Shown here piece by piece: positions 1 to 4,365 of a stretch of 6,105 nt of DNA. Under the pieces are notes generated by a model. That model made no database searches. It saw only the letters and a program-made list of their open reading frames with translations, and was not told where the DNA came from. The position numbers were made by a program, and so were the translations under genes. Numbering within the stretch: the stretch's first letter is position 1; each line of letters starts with the position of its first letter. Source of the DNA: JBAZYZ01 sp964366065 (GTDB taxonomy: Bacteria; Patescibacteriota; Minisyncoccia; Phycocordibacterales; VMEP01); contig CAYISF010000035.1 in the NCBI GenBank assembly GCA_964366065.1, positions 1-6,105 on the forward strand, in the 5' to 3' direction.

Positions 1-53
1 CCCTTCCGCCGCGCCCTCGCTTTGGAATTGCGGCAAAAATGTGTTCGCCAATG
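1..53. repeat. Left arm of a 53-bp perfect inverted repeat
   Basis: The reverse complement of these 53 bases occurs without mismatch at 1873-1925; the match stops at position 54. The left end coincides with the window edge, so the true repeat may be longer. Together the arms bracket exactly one transcription unit, the XRE regulator and guaA. The outer part (4-16) is a GC-rich 13-mer that occurs a third time at 1940-1952. No transposase or recombinase is present between the arms, so this is called a repeat and not an insertion sequence. Confidence 0.93.
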
Positions 54-56
54 ACT

Positions 57-84
57 GTAGACCTATGTTTCTCCATAGACCTAT
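57..84 (+). promoter_or_regulatory. Tandem palindromic operator-like elements upstream of the XRE gene
   Basis: Two 10-bp elements, GTAGACCTAT (57-66) and ATAGACCTAT (75-84), differ at one base and have centres 18 bp apart, just under two helical turns. Each is nearly palindromic (ATAG-AC-CTAT), as expected for a half-operator bound by an HTH dimer. They lie immediately upstream of the -10 box of the XRE gene, the second one within the -35/-10 spacer. This resembles the tandem operator layout of restriction-modification controller (C) proteins and small phage repressors. Binding by the adjacent XRE protein is inferred. Confidence 0.55.
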
Positions 85-89
85 TTTAC

Positions 90-95
90 TATAAA
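90..95 (+). promoter_or_regulatory. Probable -10 box for the xre-guaA unit, leaderless start
   Basis: TATAAA at 90-95 (with overlapping TACTAT at 87-92) is the only good -10 upstream of the XRE gene. Seven bases separate it from the ATG at 103, so transcription would start at or next to the initiation codon, giving a leaderless mRNA. This fits the lack of a Shine-Dalgarno before 103. No good -35 is seen at the expected place (about 67-73), which would suit a promoter that needs or is modulated by a bound regulator. Confidence 0.45.
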
Positions 96-102
96 CGTTA
101 AA

Positions 103-327
103 ATGATTACAAGGACTATGGATAACATTTCAAAACAATTCGGCAAACGGGCAAGAGCAATCCGCTTAAAACAAGGGCTTTCGCAAGGTGACGTAGCAAA
201 ACGCCTCAATGTCCACCGTTCATACATTAGCGGCATAGAGCGTGGCATTCGCAATCCTTCGCTAAAAGTTATCCAAAAGATTGCGAAAGCTCTTGAAGTG
301 CCTATGGAGAAACTTATTAAAGATTGA
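103..327 (+). CDS. Small XRE/Cro-CI family HTH transcriptional regulator, C-protein-like
   Basis: A 74-residue protein that is almost entirely one helix-turn-helix domain of the HTH_3/Cro-CI type. Residues 13-24 form helix 1, the SQGDVAKRL segment (about 27-35) helix 2, and HRSYISGIERG (38-48) the recognition helix, followed by the usual NPSL turn and two closing helices. The HRxYIxxIERG pattern is also typical of controller proteins of restriction-modification systems, but no restriction or methylase gene is visible here. It probably acts as a dimer on the tandem elements at 57-84 and so controls itself and guaA, which follows with no real gap. The start could be ATG 103 (leaderless) or ATG 118, which has AAGGA only two bases upstream, too close for a normal ribosome binding site. 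Its role in controlling guaA is inferred from position. Confidence 0.85.
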   Translation: MITRTMDNISKQFGKRARAIRLKQGLSQGDVAKRLNVHRSYISGIERGIRNPSLKVIQKIAKALEVPMEKLIKD

Positions 328-329
328 AT

Positions 330-1856
330 ATGGATAAAATTGTAATTTTAGATTTTGGCGGTCAATATTGTCATTTGATTTCCCGAAGAATCAGAGATTT
401 TGGCGTACTCGCCGAAGTGTTACCTTCCAATACTCCAACCAAAACGCTTCAAGCGGACAAATCTCTAAAGGGCATTATTCTTTCCGGCGGAGCACGCTCC
501 GTATATGAAAAAGACGCGCCAAAATTTAATAAAGAGATTTTGAAATTATCCATACCGATTTTGGGAATTTGCTATGGTCATCAACTTGTCGCTCACTTGA
601 TGGGCGGCAAGGTTGTTTCTGGAAAATCCGGCGAATATGGACTAATGAAGTTGAACATCAAAAAAGGAGAGGAAATTTTGGCGCGTCTCGGGAAATCAAA
701 AAGTGTTTGGATGAATCATCGCGATGTTGTCGTAAAACTTCCGAAATCATTTGTATCTATAGCCAGTACCGAACACTCAAAAATTGCCGCATTTGCAAAT
801 GCAAAACAGAAAATTTATGGCGTGCAATTCCATCCTGAAGTAAGCCACACAGAAAATGGCGATCAGATACTTAAAAGTTTTGCCATTGATATTTGCCAAT
901 GCAAAAAATCGTGGACATCAACTTTGATGGCACAAAATTTGATAAAAGAAACGCAAGAAGTTATTGGCAATTATAAAGCGATTATCGGGCTTTCCGGCGG
1001 AGTTGATTCATCTGTTGCCGCCGCTTTAGTCGGAAAAGCAATCGGCAAAAAGTTAGTTGCCGTATATGTTGATACCGGCTTAATGCGCGACGGAGAAACA
1101 AAATTCATAGAAAATACTTTCCGTAAAAAGAACTTAAATTTAAAAATTGTGAGAGCTGAAAAGCAGTTCCTCCGCGCGCTTAAAGGAGTAGCCTCACCAG
1201 AGAAAAAGCGAAAAGTAATTGGAAAACTTTTTGCCGATATTTTCTATGATGCCGCTCAAAAAGAACGAGCAAGTTTTCTCATTCAAGGAACGATATACTC
1301 AGACAGAATTGAGAGCGGCTTGACCAAACATTCGTCAAAAATAAAATCGCATCACAATGTCGGTGGGTTGCCAAAAAATCTCAAGATGAAACTGTATGAG
1401 CCGCTCAAAGATTTATACAAAGACGAGGTGAGAAAACTTGCTCGTGAACTTGGCTTGCCGAAAGAAATAACAATACGACAAGTATTTCCCGGCCCCGGCT
1501 TGGCGGTACGAATTATTGGCGAGGTAACGCCAGAGCGTGTCAAGATTGTTCGGCAAGCCGGAAAAGTTATTGAGGAAGAATTAAGGGAAACGGAATTTTG
1601 GAAGGATATTTGGATGAGTTTTGCTGTTGTTCTGCCAATTAAGAGCGTCGGCATACAAGGCGACGAGCGGAGCTATAAGTATCCTGTTGTCGTTCGGATT
1701 GTGGAATCGCGAGACGCAATGACGGCAAACTTTTCCAAAATTCCGTTTTCTATTCTTGAAAAAATTTCTACTAGAATCACGAACGAAATTCGTGAGGTCA
1801 ATCGTGTGGTTTACGACATTACAAACAAACCTCCGGCGACAATGGAGTGGGAGTAG
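330..1856 (+). CDS. guaA: GMP synthase (glutamine-hydrolysing), GuaA
   Basis: Converts XMP to GMP using ATP and glutamine, the last step of guanine nucleotide synthesis, in the cytoplasm. It is a full-length 508-residue enzyme. The N-terminal class I glutamine amidotransferase domain (1-190) has the nucleophile Cys81 in GICYGHQ and the His168/Glu170 pair in GVQFHPE. The ATP-pyrophosphatase domain follows, with P-loop LSGGVDSS at 221-228 and QGTIYSDRIES at 319-329. The C-terminal dimerisation domain includes FPGPGLA and ends in the conserved KPPATMEWE, so there is no sign of decay. ATG 330 gives the family-typical MDKIVILDFGG start; a TTG at 324, overlapping the XRE stop as TTGA, would add two residues. 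No Shine-Dalgarno is visible, so translation may be coupled to the upstream gene. The unit is enclosed by the inverted repeats at 1-53 and 1873-1925, and the gene lacks the G excess on the plus strand seen further right, hinting at separate ancestry. Confidence 0.97.
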   Translation: MDKIVILDFGGQYCHLISRRIRDFGVLAEVLPSNTPTKTLQADKSLKGIILSGGARSVYEKDAPKFNKEILKLSIPILGICYGHQLVAHLMGGKVVSGKSGEYGLMKLNIKKGEEILARLGKSKSVWMNHRDVVVKLPKSFVSIASTEHSKIAAFANAKQKIYGVQFHPEVSHTENGDQILKSFAIDICQCKKSWTSTLMAQNLIKETQEVIGNYKAIIGLSGGVDSSVAAALVGKAIGKKLVAVYVDTGLMRDGETKFIENTFRKKNLNLKIVRAEKQFLRALKGVASPEKKRKVIGKLFADIFYDAAQKERASFLIQGTIYSDRIESGLTKHSSKIKSHHNVGGLPKNLKMKLYEPLKDLYKDEVRKLARELGLPKEITIRQVFPGPGLAVRIIGEVTPERVKIVRQAGKVIEEELRETEFWKDIWMSFAVVLPIKSVGIQGDERSYKYPVVVRIVESRDAMTANFSKIPFSILEKISTRITNEIREVNRVVYDITNKPPATMEWE

Positions 1857-1872
1857 AGATTTTGGTAAAATA

Positions 1873-1925
1873 CATTGGCGAACACATTTTTGCCGCAATT
1901 CCAAAGCGAGGGCGCGGCGGAAGGG
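1873..1925. repeat. Right arm of the 53-bp inverted repeat
   Basis: Exact reverse complement of 1-53, starting 17 bases after the guaA stop codon. Beyond 1925 the sequence continues into a run of G; whether the left copy continues into C cannot be seen because it meets the window edge. The arm may serve as the boundary of an inserted or invertible xre-guaA segment. Its inner end lies close to the end of guaA, so it would be part of any read-through transcript. Confidence 0.93.
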
Positions 1926-1952
1926 GGGTGGGGGGGGAATTCCGCCGCGCCC
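1910..1952 (+). repeat. GC-rich hairpin with G-tract loop after guaA
   Basis: A 13-bp perfect stem (1910-1922 paired with 1940-1952, TTCCGCCGCGCCC on the right side) encloses a 17-base loop with a tract of six G, one T and eight G (1923-1937). The stem is very stable and may slow polymerase or protect the guaA mRNA 3' end, but there is no T-run after it, so it is not a canonical intrinsic terminator. The G tract could form a quadruplex and is also a place where sequencing may miscount bases. The left stem lies inside the right inverted-repeat arm. Confidence 0.6.
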
Positions 1953-1959
1953 GAGCGTT

Positions 1960-1982
1960 CCGCCGGAGCGAAGCGGAGGCGG
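1960..1982. repeat. Small GC-rich imperfect inverted repeat
   Basis: CCGCC (1960-1964) pairs with GGCGG (1978-1982) around GGAGCGAAGCGGA. This looks like the short GC-rich intergenic repeat elements common in bacterial genomes. It sits directly after the larger hairpin at 1910-1952. Within the window no second full copy was found; the GC-rich hairpin at 6059-6081 is of similar style but different sequence. Confidence 0.3.
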
Positions 1983-1991
1983 TCAGTTCCG

Positions 1992-2021
1992 TTCAAAAAA
2001 TGTTCGAGCAAAGTTTAGAAT
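1992..2021 (+). promoter_or_regulatory. Possible promoter of tRNA-Ser(CGA)
   Basis: TTCAAA (1992-1997, four of six matches to the -35 consensus), an 18-bp spacer and TAGAAT (2016-2021, five of six matches to the -10 consensus). The predicted start near 2028 would give a 5' leader of about 22 bases that contains the left half of the extended acceptor helix (2036-2049). The same -10 hexamer is used by the clearer promoter of the second serine tRNA at 5922-5927. Confidence 0.4.
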
Positions 2022-2035
2022 TGAGCACCAATAAG

Positions 2036-2149
2036 ATTCATATCAAGGCGGAGGGGTGGCTGAGTGGTCGAAGGCGCCGCACTCGAAATGCGGTATACCT
2101 GAAAGGGTATCGTGAGTTCGAATCTCACTCCCTCCGCCTTGATATGAAT
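2036..2149 (+). repeat. 20-bp perfect inverted repeat extending the tRNA-Ser(CGA) acceptor stem
   Basis: Bases 2036-2055 are the exact reverse complement of 2130-2149. Six of the 20 pairs belong to the tRNA acceptor stem; the other 14 join the 5' leader (2036-2049) to the discriminator base and 3' trailer (2136-2149). The precursor RNA would therefore fold with one continuous helix of about 20 bp, 21 if the G-U pair at the inner end of the acceptor stem is counted. The discriminator G at 2136 would be paired with C at -1. A 14-base perfect extension is far beyond chance. Confidence 0.9.
2050..2136 (+). tRNA. tRNA-Ser, anticodon CGA (reads UCG)
   Basis: An 87-base class II tRNA. The acceptor stem GGAGGGG (2050-2056) pairs with TCCCTCC (2129-2135), with one G-U pair; the discriminator is G2136. 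The anticodon stem CCGCA/TGCGG encloses loop CTCGAAA, anticodon CGA. A long variable arm (ATACC/GGTAT) follows, and the T arm is GTGAG-TTCGAAT-CTCAC. The long variable arm and anticodon both say serine. CCA is not encoded (CCT follows), so a nucleotidyltransferase must add it, unlike the other serine tRNA in this window. About 39 of the first 44 bases match that tRNA by hand comparison. The flanks form an unusual extended helix, annotated separately. Confidence 0.97.
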
Positions 2150-2373
2150 AGTGATGAAATTTCAGAATAAACCGTTAAATATAGGGTGGAGCGTGGTAAT
2201 GGCACTTTCGTTTCCGCCTGTTTTGTTGTGGTATTTGGCTCTGTCACCTGTGCCGCGGTTTGACAGTACGGGTAGTGAGTAGGGTTTGTACTGGTGAGAT
2301 TAATATTGTAGAGTTAGGGAAGTTGGTAAAGGTTTATGGAAAACTATTAGATTGTTTTATAAAACACTAAATT
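2150..2373. other. 224-bp gene-free spacer
   Basis: No convincing reading frame or RNA gene was found. A perfect -35 hexamer TTGACA occurs at 2260-2265, but nothing better than TTTGTA (19 bp downstream) could act as its -10. CTGTCA (2241-2246) and TGACAG (2261-2266) form a 6-bp inverted repeat around CCGCGG-containing sequence, with no T-run. The 3' end carries the probable -10 box of the next gene (2358-2363). Confidence 0.5.
2358..2363 (+). promoter_or_regulatory. Probable -10 box of the surface-protein gene
   Basis: TATAAA ten bases upstream of the ATG at 2374 predicts a transcript with a leader of only a few bases. No Shine-Dalgarno is seen before 2374 and no good -35 lies at the expected distance, so the assignment rests on the -10 and its spacing alone. 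The arrangement copies that of the XRE gene at 90-103. Confidence 0.35.
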
Positions 2374-3486
2374 ATGAAAACTCGACAGGGTTTTGTGGGA
2401 GCGGGAGTTTTGATGGCTATAATACTTGGTTTGATAATTGTCGGTAGTGGTGTGTATTATTTCACGCAACGGAGTTCACCTTCATTAGTTCTCTCCGAAA
2501 ATAATTCAGATGCTCTTCCAATACCAACGCAGACAGTTCCTACCACTTTTAATTCTGTTTCAACACAAACGAATCAAAATATAAGTACAGCAAATTCGCA
2601 GAGCGGTTGGGAAAATGTTTCTGTGTCAGGTATTGTGGTGGAGTATCCCCCATATCTAAAAGTTATAGCGAACGAGAGTGTTCCTGTTGCGCACTTGGAA
2701 CTTGAGCAAAAAAGTGGCGGTCATGCGTATGTCTCTGTTTCTGCGGCGAACATTATATCCGCAAATCAGGAACTAAAAAGTTGGCTAGAGAGCTATGATT
2801 ATTTCAACTATAAGTATCGCTCTCAAAAATACGAATCATACAAACGTGAAGATGGTGTTGAAGTGATCGCTAGTTTTAGTAATACACAACCATACGACGA
2901 CGCGTTCATTCGAGTAGGGACAGTGATTGTTTACATAAAAAATGGTATCAATGATGTTACAAAAGCGAAAGATAGCGATTTTCGTGAAATAATCCAGCGG
3001 ATAAAGCTGCCGGATATTATTAAAGTAGGGGCAGTTGCAAACAGCGGACCCGATTGCCTTATTGACAGTGATGACTTGATGACTTTATATTGGGGAACGC
3101 AATATCTTAGAGCAAATCCGACTATTCCCTTCATCTATGATCCTGGTTCATACTGTGAATTATCTGATGGGTCAAAGTTGATGACGGTGGCTTTAATTAC
3201 AGAGAAGGCGATTGTGATGTTCAACAAGGATGGGAAAATTGTCAATACGTATAAAGACAATTTTTGTCATACAATGGGTGATTTTAGTGCGCCGCTTATT
3301 TTGTCGATTGAACAAGGAAATCTAAACCTGTTCTGTTTGACTGGAGACGGACCAGAAAGAGAGTTTAATGTTTATCAAGCGCCTTTAACAACGCTTGTTC
3401 CAACGGAAGTTAAACGTGATACAGAAGTTTACAATACTATAAAAAGTGCTGTTAAAAAACTTTACAATATAAATATAGATTTTTAG
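2374..3486 (+). CDS. Hypothetical single-pass membrane-anchored surface protein
   Basis: Not recognised by family; 370 residues. A short basic N-terminus (MKTRQG) leads into one hydrophobic segment (about 7-30), with no cleavage or lipobox motif after it, so it probably stays as a membrane anchor with the rest outside the cytoplasm. The G6-F7 junction recalls type IV prepilin leaders, but the usual Glu at +5 is missing. Residues 35-78 are a Ser/Thr/Asn/Gln-rich linker. A first globular part (about 78-212) starts with VEYPPYLKV and ends with IIQRIKLP; this layout resembles small PsbP/Mog1-like domains of many bacterial lipoproteins, a weak resemblance only. The second part (213-370) has all four cysteines (228, 261, 298, 321), which could form two disulfides. 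It stands alone: the neighbours are a tRNA and pgeF with its own promoter. ATG 2374 is chosen because it precedes the whole anchor. Confidence 0.85.
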   Translation: MKTRQGFVGAGVLMAIILGLIIVGSGVYYFTQRSSPSLVLSENNSDALPIPTQTVPTTFNSVSTQTNQNISTANSQSGWENVSVSGIVVEYPPYLKVIANESVPVAHLELEQKSGGHAYVSVSAANIISANQELKSWLESYDYFNYKYRSQKYESYKREDGVEVIASFSNTQPYDDAFIRVGTVIVYIKNGINDVTKAKDSDFREIIQRIKLPDIIKVGAVANSGPDCLIDSDDLMTLYWGTQYLRANPTIPFIYDPGSYCELSDGSKLMTVALITEKAIVMFNKDGKIVNTYKDNFCHTMGDFSAPLILSIEQGNLNLFCLTGDGPEREFNVYQAPLTTLVPTEVKRDTEVYNTIKSAVKKLYNINIDF

Positions 3487-3519
3487 TTTTTGGAATAAGT
3501 AGCGGAGTGGATTGGATTG

Positions 3520-3550
3520 TTGACAGAGGTGGAGGTTCTGTGTTTATATT
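3520..3550 (+). promoter_or_regulatory. Promoter of pgeF
   Basis: A perfect -35 TTGACA (3520-3525) is followed after 19 bp by TATATT (3545-3550, five of six matches); a TG at 3541-3542 lies just upstream of the -10. The spacer is two bases longer than ideal, and TTTATA at 17 bp is an alternative. Predicted transcription start is near 3557, leaving a leader of about 53 bases. It lies in the 123-bp gap after the surface-protein gene, where no terminator hairpin was seen. Confidence 0.6.
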
Positions 3551-3597
3551 CTGTTTAGTTTGCGCGGGTTTGAAAACTAAAAAATGAAAGAAAAAGA

Positions 3598-3603
3598 AGG
3601 GAG
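3598..3603 (+). promoter_or_regulatory. Ribosome binding site of pgeF
   Basis: AGGGAG six bases before ATG 3610 is the only clear Shine-Dalgarno in front of any protein gene in the window, and it fixes the pgeF start. The others (xre, guaA, the surface protein, the Mur ligase) have none that is convincing. Confidence 0.75.
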
Positions 3604-3609
3604 ACGGCG

Positions 3610-4365
3610 ATGATCGAGGTGAAGAAGTTTAGAAAAGTTTTGCCGGCAAAAGGAGAGTTAAATTTTGATGTTTTTGAAGGTATGCCGGTGATAGCGGCAA
3701 TGTCGTACCGTTCCGACGGTAATATGAGCCTGGAAGGCGGGGAGACAGCCGATGTAAACCGATGTCGATTTTTGAAGGAGTTGTGTATACCAGAGTATTT
3801 ATTGTACTATGTGGCAATTAAGCATAGTGCGATAGTGGAAGTTGTTAAGCATGATGATTTTTATCCGAATGGATATATATTTCCCAACACTGATGGATTA
3901 GTAACACCCTATTCCGATGTTTTTTTGTCGGTGGGGGCGGCGGATTGTCCAACGGTATTCTTGTATGATCCAGTGGAAAAGATAGCTGGTTTACTGCATG
4001 CCGGCTGGAGGGGATTGAATTGCTGGATTGTCAGTAGGGCGGTTACCGAGATGAGAGAACTTGGAAGTGATTATAGGAATATAAGGGCCGGTATTGGTCC
4101 CTGTATTTGCCAAGATCACTATGAATTTGGCAAAGAGGCCTGGACTTTTTTTGGAAGTGTACCCGACGCTATTATTAAGAAAGACGGCCAAAATTATCTT
4201 GATTTAAGGAGGGTGGTTGTTTACAAACTTCGGGAGGCGGGTATTGCACGCGAGAACATAAGCGTCAGCGACGCCTGCACTTATTGCGACGAGAGTATGT
4301 TCTCTTATCGCAGAGATGGGCAGGGTTACGGGGTGATGATGACCGTATTCGGAATACTCTCTTAG
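3610..4365 (+). CDS. pgeF: Peptidoglycan editing factor / YfiH-type multicopper-oxidase-fold protein
   Basis: A 251-residue cytoplasmic protein of the YfiH/PgeF family (formerly laccase-domain or DUF152). In Escherichia coli PgeF removes L-Ser misincorporated in place of L-Ala in muropeptide precursors; other members act on purine nucleosides, so the substrate here is not certain. The three zinc/catalytic ligands are visible: His72 (in IKHSAIVEV), Cys113 (in GAADCPTVF) and His130 (in LHAGWRG). The family signatures TDGLVT (94-99), AGIGPCI (160-166) and CTYCDESMFSYRRDG (223-237) are also present. Length is normal. It has its own promoter and Shine-Dalgarno. Its TAG stop overlaps by four bases the TAA stop of the convergent Mur ligase gene, a pairing that supports a role in peptidoglycan precursor quality control. 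Plus-strand G is much more frequent than C, as in the Mur region. Confidence 0.92.
   Translation: MIEVKKFRKVLPAKGELNFDVFEGMPVIAAMSYRSDGNMSLEGGETADVNRCRFLKELCIPEYLLYYVAIKHSAIVEVVKHDDFYPNGYIFPNTDGLVTPYSDVFLSVGAADCPTVFLYDPVEKIAGLLHAGWRGLNCWIVSRAVTEMRELGSDYRNIRAGIGPCICQDHYEFGKEAWTFFGSVPDAIIKKDGQNYLDLRRVVVYKLREAGIARENISVSDACTYCDESMFSYRRDGQGYGVMMTVFGILS

Noticed and set aside
324..329. TTG start for guaA overlapping the XRE stop
   Set aside because: ATG 330 gives the family-typical N-terminus; the TTG has no better ribosome binding site. It cannot be excluded fully.
103..1856. Restriction-modification or defence system suggested by the C-like regulator
   Set aside because: The only partner gene is a complete, canonical GMP synthase; no methylase, nuclease or toxin gene is in the window.
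1756..2170. Two plus-strand and one minus-strand frames (92, 107 and 66 residues) over the end of guaA, the GC-rich repeats and the first tRNA
   Set aside because: They run through hairpins, the G tract and a tRNA, have low-complexity Arg/Gly-rich translations and no start signals.
2260..2290. TTGACA promoter in the spacer before the surface protein
   Set aside because: The -35 is perfect but no acceptable -10 lies at 16-19 bp; TTTGTA is too poor.
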